21,718 nucleotides of DNA, from positions 1 to 21,718 of the forward strand of contig JAEXDQ010000012.1 of assembly GCA_023401595.1 (NCBI GenBank), in the 5' to 3' direction. The translations under genes were made by a program, and so were the position numbers. Positions 1 through 7,157 of the stretch are shown here, in pieces. Within the stretch, counting starts at the first letter, position 1. Each line of letters opens with the position of its first letter. The notes under the pieces are model-generated. The model was not told the origin of the DNA and ran no database searches. It saw nothing but the letters and a program-made list of their open reading frames with translations. The stretch comes from Spirochaetota bacterium. GTDB taxonomy: Bacteria; Spirochaetota; Spirochaetia; Sphaerochaetales; Sphaerochaetaceae.

Positions 1-1
1 T

Positions 2-66
2 GAATCTCCTTTGATTTTCGGTGCTTCCTGGCAGTCGCGCCTCAATCATAGGAGATTCCTTTTTCC
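2..66 (+). terminator. Probable terminator of a plus-strand gene lying before the window
   Basis: Bases 2-16 pair with 44-58 in 14 of 15 positions (single mismatch 11/49), leaving a 27-base loop. The second arm is followed by C and five T (60-64). The long loop is unusual, so a different role for the hairpin is possible. The first three bases, TGA, could be the stop codon of the upstream gene, but that gene cannot be seen. Confidence 0.45.
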
Positions 67-71
67 TGTGC

Positions 72-111
72 AAAGCTTAAGCTTTCCGGAACCTCCAGCC
101 GAGCTGGAGGT
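72..111. repeat. Perfect palindrome followed by a perfect 9-bp hairpin
   Basis: Bases 72-85 are a perfect 14-base palindrome (AAAGCTTAAGCTTT). Six bases later, 91-99 (ACCTCCAGC) pairs perfectly with 103-111 around a CGA loop. Neither is followed by a T run on either strand, so neither is a classical terminator. They lie between two terminator-like hairpins. The role is unknown. Confidence 0.6.
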
Positions 112-122
112 ATTCGTCATAC

Positions 123-153
123 AAAAAGACGCGCCTTGGGGAAAAGCCGCGTC
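123..153 (-). terminator. Rho-independent terminator after the PIN-domain gene
   Basis: Read on the minus strand, GACGCG (148-153) pairs with CGCGTC (128-133) across a 14-base loop, and five T follow immediately (127-123). It begins 15 bases past the stop codon of the PIN-domain gene, as expected for that gene's terminator. Confidence 0.8.
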
Positions 154-168
154 TGCGGGATGAAAAAG

Positions 169-1353
169 CTACATCGCCAGCAAAACAATCAACAGGATCA
201 GACAGACCGCCACGATCACCGCTCCGAAGCAGACGACAAGACTGAGCGTACGGCGTCGCTTTCTCCTGACGGCGTCGTCAACGGTACGAATCTCCTTGGC
301 GGCCGCACGGGCCGCAGCCTTCTCAGCGGCCTCGGCCTCCTTGCGCTCAAGCTCCTTTCGGGCCTCCTGCGCAGCCTTCATCTCCTGACGCCTCGCCACC
401 GCCTCAGCTCGGCGGGCTTCAGCTTCCGCTTTCTGAACCGCGGCCTGTTCGGCGAGTTGCCGGTTCTGATAACAACGATGGCAAAGCACCAGGCCGTTGC
501 CCTCGACCGGAACATCATAGAAGCTTTCTTCACAGTCCGGACAAAGGTAGAACCGGCACAGGGCCCCCTGCTCATTGAACTTGCAGACCATCATCTTCCG
601 CTCCACGACGACGGAATCGGGCTTCTTGCCGAACAATCTTGCGAAAAAGCCCACCTTTTCTTCAATTACCACAGGCTCCACCGGCTCGGCGGCGATACGG
701 ACTATCCGTTCGCTCAACCCCCGATCCTGGGTGATCAGCAACAGGGAGCTGCGCTGACGTCTGGCGGCGAACACCGACACCAGATGATCGTCGGCTATCC
801 CTCTCGATCCGGTATCCTGAATCCGGACAAGCCCCTTTCTGGCGAGAAACCGGATCAACTCGGGTCGAATCAACGCACGGATACGGACATCCCTGTCCTT
901 TTCCGCGTTGTCCTTCAAGCCGTGCAGCTCCTCCATCGTCTTTTCAAGGATGATGAGGCGCTTCTTCCGCCTACGGAGAATCGGGACGGCGTCGGCGAGG
1001 AATTTCAAGAACCAGTCCTCCTGGATGATGGGAGCGGTATCGACATAGATTTCGTCGAACACACGAAGCTGCTCATCGAGCAGGTCGCCGATGGCAAGGT
1101 CGCCCGACGCATACGATTCAAACCGTCCGAGCCGGCAACTGAGGATTTCACGGTACAGCGGCATCTGATACCCTTTCGGATCCTGGTCAAGATTGAGCCC
1201 GCAACCGCGCAACGTCTCCTCGACCCTGGACTTGGGTATCCCGAACTCAGTCGACAACGTACCGAGGGCATCGGCACAGACCGGCTTCAACGGACGATGG
1301 ACCGACCGTTTCATATATGTATTTGAACGCCTTCGCGCAGGACTAGCAGCCAT
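169..1353 (-). CDS. Tail-anchored PIN-domain protein with zinc ribbon
   Basis: This 394-residue protein is predicted to be a membrane-tethered PIN-like nuclease of unknown target. After a helical N-terminal part (about 1-85), residues about 100-222 match the PIN fold seen in YacL/PhoH-type proteins. Candidate metal-binding acids are D105 (VDTAP), E141/E142 (MEEL), D188/D189 (IADDH) and D210 (TQDRGLS). A four-cysteine zinc ribbon follows (C271, C274, C291, C294), then an Ala/Glu/Arg/Lys-rich coiled coil (about 298-358), a basic patch (KRRRR-like) and one terminal membrane helix (371-393), so the catalytic part should face the cytoplasm. The ATG at 1353 has GGGGAG nine bases upstream. The open frame extends to a TTG at 1416, but that lies beside the -10 box of the gene's own promoter and is rejected. 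The gene is monocistronic, between a promoter and a terminator. The domain reading comes from motifs only; nuclease activity is inferred. Confidence 0.75.
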   Translation of the reverse strand: MAASPARRRSNTYMKRSVHRPLKPVCADALGTLSTEFGIPKSRVEETLRGCGLNLDQDPKGYQMPLYREILSCRLGRFESYASGDLAIGDLLDEQLRVFDEIYVDTAPIIQEDWFLKFLADAVPILRRRKKRLIILEKTMEELHGLKDNAEKDRDVRIRALIRPELIRFLARKGLVRIQDTGSRGIADDHLVSVFAARRQRSSLLLITQDRGLSERIVRIAAEPVEPVVIEEKVGFFARLFGKKPDSVVVERKMMVCKFNEQGALCRFYLCPDCEESFYDVPVEGNGLVLCHRCYQNRQLAEQAAVQKAEAEARRAEAVARRQEMKAAQEARKELERKEAEAAEKAAARAAAKEIRTVDDAVRRKRRRTLSLVVCFGAVIVAVCLILLIVLLAM

Positions 1354-1416
1354 GAATTTCATCTCCCCGATCCAAAAGTCAACACATACATCACGGGAGG
1401 CTTTCGGTACCCCCAA

Positions 1417-1445
1417 AACATACAGATAGCTTTCAAGACGGTCAA
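1417..1445 (-). promoter_or_regulatory. Sigma70-type promoter of the PIN-domain gene
   Basis: On the minus strand, TTGACC (1445-1440) and TATGTT (1422-1417) are 17 bases apart, 5/6 and 4/6 matches to the consensus boxes. Transcription would start near 1410, about 57 bases before the ATG at 1353. This supports the shorter start of that gene. Confidence 0.6.
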
Positions 1446-1523
1446 GGCATACAGGGAAAAAACAGCCCCGAACGAATCATATTCACCGTATTCCGTTGCT
1501 TGATAGTGAAATCGTGCAATCGC

Positions 1524-1552
1524 TTGACTTTTGCATATCGCCAACCTATAGT
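1524..1552 (+). promoter_or_regulatory. Sigma70-type promoter of the MATE exporter gene
   Basis: TTGACT (1524-1529) and TATAGT (1547-1552) are exactly 17 bases apart, each 5/6 to consensus. The predicted start near 1559 gives a leader of about 16 bases before the ATG at 1575. It excludes the upstream in-frame start at 1500. Confidence 0.75.
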
Positions 1553-1574
1553 GCAGGAATATTCGGGAAGGCAT

Positions 1575-2918
1575 ATGAAAAAATTACGGAAACCAAGTTC
1601 CGCAGCGCTTGGCAGGGAGTATTATAAATACGTCGTTCCATCGATCGCGACCGTCGTCCTCGGTGGGTTCTATACGATCGTCGACGGTATTTTCGTCGGC
1701 CGGGCAATGGGAGACGTCGGACTTGCCGCTATCAACATCGCATGGCCGTTCATGACGCTGATCCTGGCTACCGGCACAGGCATCGGCACCGGTGGCGCCG
1801 CGTTGTTCTCCATCCGGCGGGGTGGCAAGGACAGGGACGGCGCGGCCTCCGTCCGAGGCGATACCATCAGCCTGCTGCTCGTATCGGTGCTACTGATCAT
1901 GATATCGCTGTTCACCTTCCAACGACCGTTGCTCAAGATATTAGGAGCGGGCGACGACCCGTTGCTGATGTCCATGGCGGTCGATTATACCAACGTAGTG
2001 GTCGGAGGCTGTTTCTTCCAGATATTCGGACTGGGACTTTCCCCCCTGCTCCGCAATGACAGCAAACCGCGGCTGGCCATGCTGATCATGGTAGCGGGAT
2101 TGGTCACGAACATCGGCCTCGACTATCTGTTTATCATGGTCTTCGGATGGGGGCTGACAGGCGCGGCGTTCGCCACCGTCTGCTCCCAGCTTGTCACGGC
2201 GATCCCTTGCTTCATCAACCTCGCATCGGAGAATTCCTTCGTCGGACGGCTTCGCCTCAAGGACATGCGCCTGAGTTCCAGGGAGGTGAAAGGCATCCTC
2301 ACCACAGGAATCAGTCCGTTCGGCACGGCGATCACCTACGGACTGATCATCATACTCAACAATTATGCGACGTTACGGTACGGCGGAACCGCAGGGCTGG
2401 CGGCATATTCGGTCATGCTGTACGTGATCCATCCGATCATCAACCTGCAGTCCGGCATAGGCGACGGCATACAACCGCTGGTCAGCAAGGCATACGGAGC
2501 TGGCGACACCGCGGAAATGGAATGGCATCTGCGCAAGGCGCTGCTTCATTCCATCACGTTCGGCTGCCTGGTGATCGCAGCGCTGTTGCCATCCCGGTAT
2601 GCGATCAGCAACTTCTTCGGCGCATCCGATCTGGTCGCCGACTATATCGCGCAGGGCTTCTTCTATACGGCTTTCGCCTTCCCTCTCACCGGACTGATAC
2701 GGGTGATGACGGCGTTCATGTACGCCACGGGAAAACCGATGAGGGCCTCGGTGATCATCTACAGCGACGCATTCATCACCACCCCTCTGATGCTGGGGCT
2801 CCTGCCGGTTTTCTTCGGTCTGAACGGTATCTGGATGGCCTACACGGCGTCGCAGCTGCTGCTGACGGCGCTGACCGTAACGCTGTGGAGACGGCAAAGC
2901 CGGCAGAAAACGACCTGA
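1575..2918 (+). CDS. MATE-family multidrug efflux transporter
   Basis: This 447-residue inner-membrane protein should export drugs or other organic compounds in exchange for Na+ or H+. Its length and about 12 hydrophobic segments fit the MATE family. The N-terminal signature is typical, with the stretch around residues 20-42 ending in VDGIFVGRAMG, followed by GLAAINIAWP and the glycine-rich turn GTGIGTGGAALFSIRRG. The second half repeats the pattern (GLAAYSVMLYV, then the region around GIGDGIQPLVSKAYGAGD), which reflects the family's internal duplication. It looks closest to the MepA/DinF-like branch, judged by eye. The start at 1575 is preferred because a strong promoter lies just upstream and GGGAAGG precedes the ATG; the frame itself opens earlier, at 1500. 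The gene converges on topA with 12 bases between the stop codons. The substrate cannot be predicted. Confidence 0.9.
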   Translation: MKKLRKPSSAALGREYYKYVVPSIATVVLGGFYTIVDGIFVGRAMGDVGLAAINIAWPFMTLILATGTGIGTGGAALFSIRRGGKDRDGAASVRGDTISLLLVSVLLIMISLFTFQRPLLKILGAGDDPLLMSMAVDYTNVVVGGCFFQIFGLGLSPLLRNDSKPRLAMLIMVAGLVTNIGLDYLFIMVFGWGLTGAAFATVCSQLVTAIPCFINLASENSFVGRLRLKDMRLSSREVKGILTTGISPFGTAITYGLIIILNNYATLRYGGTAGLAAYSVMLYVIHPIINLQSGIGDGIQPLVSKAYGAGDTAEMEWHLRKALLHSITFGCLVIAALLPSRYAISNFFGASDLVADYIAQGFFYTAFAFPLTGLIRVMTAFMYATGKPMRASVIIYSDAFITTPLMLGLLPVFFGLNGIWMAYTASQLLLTALTVTLWRRQSRQKTT

Positions 2919-2930
2919 GCCGCCGCCTAT

Positions 2931-5525
2931 CTACTTCTTGTTCTTGATGATCTCGACAGCCTGGTCGAGGGTCAGCTGCTTGAGCGCCTCTTCGTTCTTC
3001 TTCATCGCATACGGCAGAGCGTAGTTGTCCGCGCCGCATTTCAGATAGAACCCGTACCGGCCGCTGAATACGCCGACCTTCTGCCCCTCGTATTCACCCA
3101 GCTCGATCAATGCCGGGACGGAAGCCTTGGCCGCAGAGCCTTTGGCGGAACCACCCTTGCCGCCTCTGGCGCTCCGCCCCGGTTTAGGAGCGGCGAGCAA
3201 CGCCAACGCGTCGTCGAGGGAGATCGTAAACATCTGCTCCTCGTCGGACAATGACCGGAATTCCCCCGCGTTGCCGACATATGGACCGTACTTGCCGCGA
3301 TTGGCCACGACGGGCTCGTTGTTCGCGGGGTTGACACCGATAGTCCGGGGAAGCTGGAAGAACTGGAGGATTTTGGGCAGGTCGAAGGCTTCAGCCTTCT
3401 TGCCCTTCGGAACGCTGACCCGCTTCGGTTCAGGGTTCTCCCCTGACTTTTCGCCCAGCTGCCAATAATCGCCGAAGCGGCCGGACATCAGCAACACAGG
3501 CAGTCCTGTGTCGGGGTCAGTACCTACTGATTTCGGCCCTTCAGGCTGTTCCTTGCCCTGCTTGAGCAACGCCGCGACATCATCGTCCGTGATAGTTCCA
3601 GGAAACATCGTGGCGGGCAACGAAATGAACTGGTCCTTGCCGTCCACCTGAGGACCGATCACATACGCTCCGTACGGTCCGATCATGACGGGATGCTCCG
3701 ATGAAATCTGAGGCAAGGAAATCCGTTTCGCCACGGCGGGCTTGATCTCCGCCGAACGCTCCTGCACCTGGTGCAGCAGGCCGGAATCGCCTTCGTAGAA
3801 GCCTTTGAGGAACTGTAGCTCGTTGATGTTCTCCGTAGCGATCTGGTCCAGGCCGTCCTCCATAGTGGAAGTGAACCCGTAGTCGACCATGTTGGAGAAA
3901 TTATCTTCAAGCAACTGTACGACGCCGAACCCGGTGAACGTCGGGATCATCGCGGTGCCGTCCTTGACGACATATTTCCGTTCAAACAGCTTGTCGATGA
4001 TCGTCGCATAGGTGGAAGGCCGGCCGATCCCCATTTTCTCCAGCTCCTGGACCAACGTAGCTTCGGTGAACCTGGCGGGGGGCTTCGTTTCGTGGGAAAC
4101 GGGCGTCAGCGCGTTGAGGTCAAGGGCCTCCCCCTCCGACAGGTCGGGAAGCAGGACTTCCTTGTCGTCCAACGCAGCCTCAGGGTCGTCAACCCCTTCG
4201 ACATATACCCGGATGAACCCAGGGAATAGAATGCGGGTGCCGGTCGCGCCAAAGCGGGCGGTCTCACCGTCCTCGCACGTCGCAAGCACCTTCACGGTGG
4301 TGGAGCTTTTCTTCGCATCGGCCATCTGACAGGCCAACGTCCTCTTCCAGATCATCTCGTACAACGCCAGTTCCCGGCCATGGAGCCCGGTCTTCTCTGG
4401 GTGGACGAACTCGTCCCCCGCCGGACGGATCGCCTCATGTGCCTCCTGGGCGGAAGCCGATTTGGCGGAATACTGGCGCGGAGCCGGCGACAGGAACGAA
4501 GCGCCATACAGGGACTCGACGCTTTTGCGGGCTGCGGCGATTCCTTCCTGGCTCAGCGTCGGAGAGTCGGTACGCATATAGGTGATGAATCCGTTTTCAT
4601 ACAATTTCTGGGCGATCTTCATCGTATCCTTCGCGCCAAGACGAAGCTTACGGTTCCCCTCCTGTTGCAACGTACTGGTGATGAACGGCGGAGAGGGTCT
4701 TGAAGTCACGGGCTTTTCCTTGACCTCGTCGACCCTCCATGTGGCGACCTTCAGCTTGTCCACCAGAGCCGTAGCGGCGTTTTCATCAAGCAGCAGAAGC
4801 TGCTTCGAAGCCGACAGACGCCCCGTCACTGAATCAAAATCCTTGCTTCCCGCCACACGTAGCGCACCCACGGCTTCAAGCTTCGCCTCGAAGGAAGCCC
4901 TGGCGCCGACCTGCTTCGCAAGCGTAGCCTTCGCATCCCAGTAGGTACTTTTGACAAAGCAGATCCGCTGGCGTTCCCGGTCCACGATCAGCCGCAGGCC
5001 GGGAGACTGCACCCGTCCAGCGGAGAGGTTCTTGTTGGAGAGCTTCTTCCACAACAGCGGAGAAAGGGTATAGCCGTACAAGCGGTCGAGGATGCGCCTC
5101 GCCTCCTGGGCCCGGACAAGCGCCATGTCAAGCTCCCGACCATGGTCCATGGCCTGCAGGATCGCACGTTTTGTGATTTCGTGGAACACCATCCGCTGAT
5201 ACGGTACCGTCGGATGCAAAACCTCCAGCAGGTGCCAGGAGATGCTTTCGCCTTCACGGTCTTCATCGGTGGCGAGCAGCAGGTAGGAGGCGTCCTTCAG
5301 CTCGCTCTTGATCGTCTTTATCAGCTTGTCCTTGCCGGCGGCGATCACATATTTCGGTTTATAGCCGGCCGTCACATCTATGGAAAGATCATCGGCGGGA
5401 AGATCCCTGATATGCCCGTTGCAGGCGATCACCGTACAGTTCGACGGTAGGAATTTCTTGATGGTCTTCGCCTTGGTAGGCGACTCGACGATGATAAGTG
5501 TCTTTCCGGTCTTTTCAGCTTCCAT
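2931..5525 (-). CDS. topA: DNA topoisomerase I (type IA)
   Basis: TopA relaxes negatively supercoiled DNA by cutting and rejoining one strand. The 864-residue protein has the Toprim domain at the N-terminus (IIVESPTKAKT, catalytic E14; TDEDREGE with D87, D89 and E91). The central type IA domain carries active-site Tyr316 in ITYMRTDS, and GIGRPSTYATII follows. The C-terminus has no tetracysteine zinc fingers. Instead it has about four glycine/aromatic repeats (near residues 604-656, 671-721, 731-778 and 806-862; for example GPYGAYV, SGRFGDYW, RGKYGPYVG, SGRYGFYL), interrupted by a Gly/Lys/Ala-rich linker near 784-803. An ATG four codons upstream (5537) has GGAGG only one base away. The ATG at 5525 has GGAG six bases upstream and is preferred. 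The gene is transcribed alone from a near-consensus promoter and meets the MATE gene tail to tail. Confidence 0.97.
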   Translation of the reverse strand: MEAEKTGKTLIIVESPTKAKTIKKFLPSNCTVIACNGHIRDLPADDLSIDVTAGYKPKYVIAAGKDKLIKTIKSELKDASYLLLATDEDREGESISWHLLEVLHPTVPYQRMVFHEITKRAILQAMDHGRELDMALVRAQEARRILDRLYGYTLSPLLWKKLSNKNLSAGRVQSPGLRLIVDRERQRICFVKSTYWDAKATLAKQVGARASFEAKLEAVGALRVAGSKDFDSVTGRLSASKQLLLLDENAATALVDKLKVATWRVDEVKEKPVTSRPSPPFITSTLQQEGNRKLRLGAKDTMKIAQKLYENGFITYMRTDSPTLSQEGIAAARKSVESLYGASFLSPAPRQYSAKSASAQEAHEAIRPAGDEFVHPEKTGLHGRELALYEMIWKRTLACQMADAKKSSTTVKVLATCEDGETARFGATGTRILFPGFIRVYVEGVDDPEAALDDKEVLLPDLSEGEALDLNALTPVSHETKPPARFTEATLVQELEKMGIGRPSTYATIIDKLFERKYVVKDGTAMIPTFTGFGVVQLLEDNFSNMVDYGFTSTMEDGLDQIATENINELQFLKGFYEGDSGLLHQVQERSAEIKPAVAKRISLPQISSEHPVMIGPYGAYVIGPQVDGKDQFISLPATMFPGTITDDDVAALLKQGKEQPEGPKSVGTDPDTGLPVLLMSGRFGDYWQLGEKSGENPEPKRVSVPKGKKAEAFDLPKILQFFQLPRTIGVNPANNEPVVANRGKYGPYVGNAGEFRSLSDEEQMFTISLDDALALLAAPKPGRSARGGKGGSAKGSAAKASVPALIELGEYEGQKVGVFSGRYGFYLKCGADNYALPYAMKKNEEALKQLTLDQAVEIIKNKK

Positions 5526-5631
5526 GCGATTCTCCATACCTCCGCATGCAAGTCGCTTTGAACATCACAGAAAGCGAAAAGCTGTACACACGAAGAACCG
5601 TCCCTGCTCTGACAGGGGCCTCGGTCTACAA

Positions 5632-5660
5632 GTTATACGGGCGGTACTTCTTTTTGTCAA
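5632..5660 (-). promoter_or_regulatory. Near-consensus sigma70 promoter of topA
   Basis: On the minus strand, TTGACA (5660-5655) and TATAAC (5637-5632) are 17 bases apart, 11 of 12 consensus positions. Transcription would start near 5625, giving a leader of about 100 bases. A small hairpin lies just inside the leader (CCCTG 5602-5606 with CAGGG 5613-5617). The rest of the 5526-5768 spacer holds no gene. A T-rich tract on the minus strand near 5744-5760 follows the upstream gene but has no stem before it. Confidence 0.8.
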
Positions 5661-5768
5661 CTTGCCCGCCATGGGTATTTTCCTATCCGGCGGTACGGGG
5701 ACAAAGCCATGAGAACGCCTCGTCGTACCATCATTATATCGAAAAAAAAAGAGAAAAAGTCAAATGCG

Positions 5769-6749
5769 TCATACTTCCGTCAACACGAACGGCTCCCCGC
5801 TCGACTCAGGATTAGCGAACAGCCCGATAGCGGCCATGCCGCTTCCTTGGTTGAGGAAGCAGATTTCCCTGACGTCGTTTTCATCAAGCCTGAACGTATA
5901 GGTACTGACTGTCGATACTTCAAATCCGAGCGCCTTCGTCAGAATCTTCGTTATGTATTTGCCTGCTCCGACCTGGATGGACTGAACCTTCCATGACTTG
6001 GGCTTCATGCTCGTCTTGTTGAACTTCTCCGCATTGATCCGATACGCGGTCGCCTCCGCGGAGCCGTCCTTGTAGGAGACCCACTCGAAGCTCGACGAGT
6101 CCAACGGAAACAACGGGAACACTTTCTGTAGCTCCTTGACGCCGCTCGAAAGGAAGTCACCGTATATCTCATAATAGACGGGAATTCCTGGGATATCCGG
6201 TCCACGTCTCGCAACCAACGTGATATCCCTCACCCGGCCGTCGTTGTCGTCATCGGTAGGGTTCCGCCATTGATATCTTCCGTCCCACCCCGCGGTCGTG
6301 GTATCGAGAACCGCCGAAGCGAGGGTCCTTCCTTCGGCATCCCGGGCGGCGGCGACCACACGGTAGGAGGTTTCGGCGTACAACGGCTGTTCATTGCCCC
6401 CCGAGGTCCAGGACAGCTTCCCGTCCGCGGACGGTTGCAGCTGCGAGGATTCCAACCGCGCCAGAAAATTTTCAGAACCAGACGGCCCTTCATAGAAATC
6501 GTACCAGACGGCGCCCTCCACAGGGCTCCATACCAACCGGATCTGATTGGGAAGCGGGTCCCCTGACAGCCGCAGGTCAAGCGAAGCGCAGTATGCGGGG
6601 AGGATACCAAGAAACAGGACCGCAAGGACGAGAATCCCGGGGAATCCTCCGGAGAAGGAGAGAAACGTCAGGCTCGCTTTCTGAGCAAGCGCAAGCAAGA
6701 CCATGATCAAGCGTCCGCCAGCTGTCGTCGCGAATTTTCGGCTCCCCAT
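5769..6749 (-). CDS. Exported protein: one FnIII-like domain plus the C-terminal domain shared with the 8573-10519 lipoprotein
   Basis: I do not recognise a named family for this 326-residue protein. Two hydrophobic N-terminal stretches (about 14-33 and 36-53) end at ILPAYCAS, a possible signal sequence; Cys54 lacks a normal lipobox (Tyr at -1), so lipidation is doubtful. Residues about 56-150 look like a fibronectin type III domain (IRLVWSPVEGAVWYDFYEG, then TSYRVVAAARD). Residues about 152-326 align by eye with the C-terminus of the 648-residue lipoprotein at 8573-10519: W155-x-G-x-Y159-x-W161-x-NP, KSWKVQ against DSWKIK, and GLFANPE against GLYQNPE. The ATG at 6749 has GGAGG 12 bases upstream, a long spacing; Met16 is an alternative start. 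It follows the lipoprotein/barrel pair on the same strand after about 400 bases, with its own candidate promoter. It probably acts in the periplasm or at the outer membrane, but this is inference. Confidence 0.7.
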   Translation of the reverse strand: MGSRKFATTAGGRLIMVLLALAQKASLTFLSFSGGFPGILVLAVLFLGILPAYCASLDLRLSGDPLPNQIRLVWSPVEGAVWYDFYEGPSGSENFLARLESSQLQPSADGKLSWTSGGNEQPLYAETSYRVVAAARDAEGRTLASAVLDTTTAGWDGRYQWRNPTDDDNDGRVRDITLVARRGPDIPGIPVYYEIYGDFLSSGVKELQKVFPLFPLDSSSFEWVSYKDGSAEATAYRINAEKFNKTSMKPKSWKVQSIQVGAGKYITKILTKALGFEVSTVSTYTFRLDENDVREICFLNQGSGMAAIGLFANPESSGEPFVLTEV

Positions 6750-6882
6750 TTTCTACAAAATCCTCCGATGTGTCGTAATACCACTATATCAACCGGAAAG
6801 GCAATCCCTTTTTCAGACATGCGGCAACGACACCTCATGCATATGTGCAATATACAGTTCCCAAGGGCGTCGGCACAAGACA

Positions 6883-6911
6883 AATATACATATCATCAAA
6901 AAATTGTTCAA
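6883..6911 (-). promoter_or_regulatory. Candidate promoter of the 5769-6749 gene
   Basis: On the minus strand, TTGAAC (6911-6906) and TATATT (6888-6883) are 17 bases apart, 4/6 and 5/6 matches, in a locally AT-rich stretch. The leader would be about 125 bases. If real, this gene is transcribed independently of the lipoprotein/barrel pair upstream. Confidence 0.4.
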
Positions 6912-7157
6912 CAACATACAAATCATACAAGAATGTTCAATTCATTGACATCGAGACAGGAATCAGTTCGTCCAGACCGTCAAAATTGCCCGCGCCGTAT
7001 CAAGAAGCCGCCGCCCCTCGCCGCTTGTCAGGCAAACGAAAACGGCGCAGGCCGGAGAAAGAGGCCGTCGACGCCACTGATGTCCCCCGCATCTCCAGCT
7101 TGCAGGACGAACGTGGCGGCGCGAACGGATATCCGCCATGTCCCCTGCATGGAGAAA
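6912..7157. other. Gene-free spacer after the beta-barrel gene
   Basis: No convincing gene lies here. On the minus strand, 7150-7028 is a 40-codon open frame starting just past the barrel gene's stop, but it has no ribosome-binding site and no recognisable features. A weak hairpin near 7039-7070 (ACGGC with GCCGT, inner GGCC/GGCC) followed by TTTTCGTTT on the minus strand might terminate the barrel transcript. Confidence 0.3.

Noticed and set aside
136..1326. 396-codon open frame on the plus strand opposite the PIN-domain gene
   Set aside because: Its translation is low-complexity and matches no fold pattern, while the minus strand has PIN and zinc-ribbon motifs, a promoter, a ribosome-binding site and a terminator.
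2147..2947. 266-codon open frame inside the MATE gene
   Set aside because: It is an Arg/His-rich shadow frame; the MATE frame has clear membrane helices and family motifs.
7028..7150. 40-codon minus-strand open frame just after the barrel gene
   Set aside because: It has no ribosome-binding site, no hydrophobic or conserved pattern, and such short frames arise often by chance.
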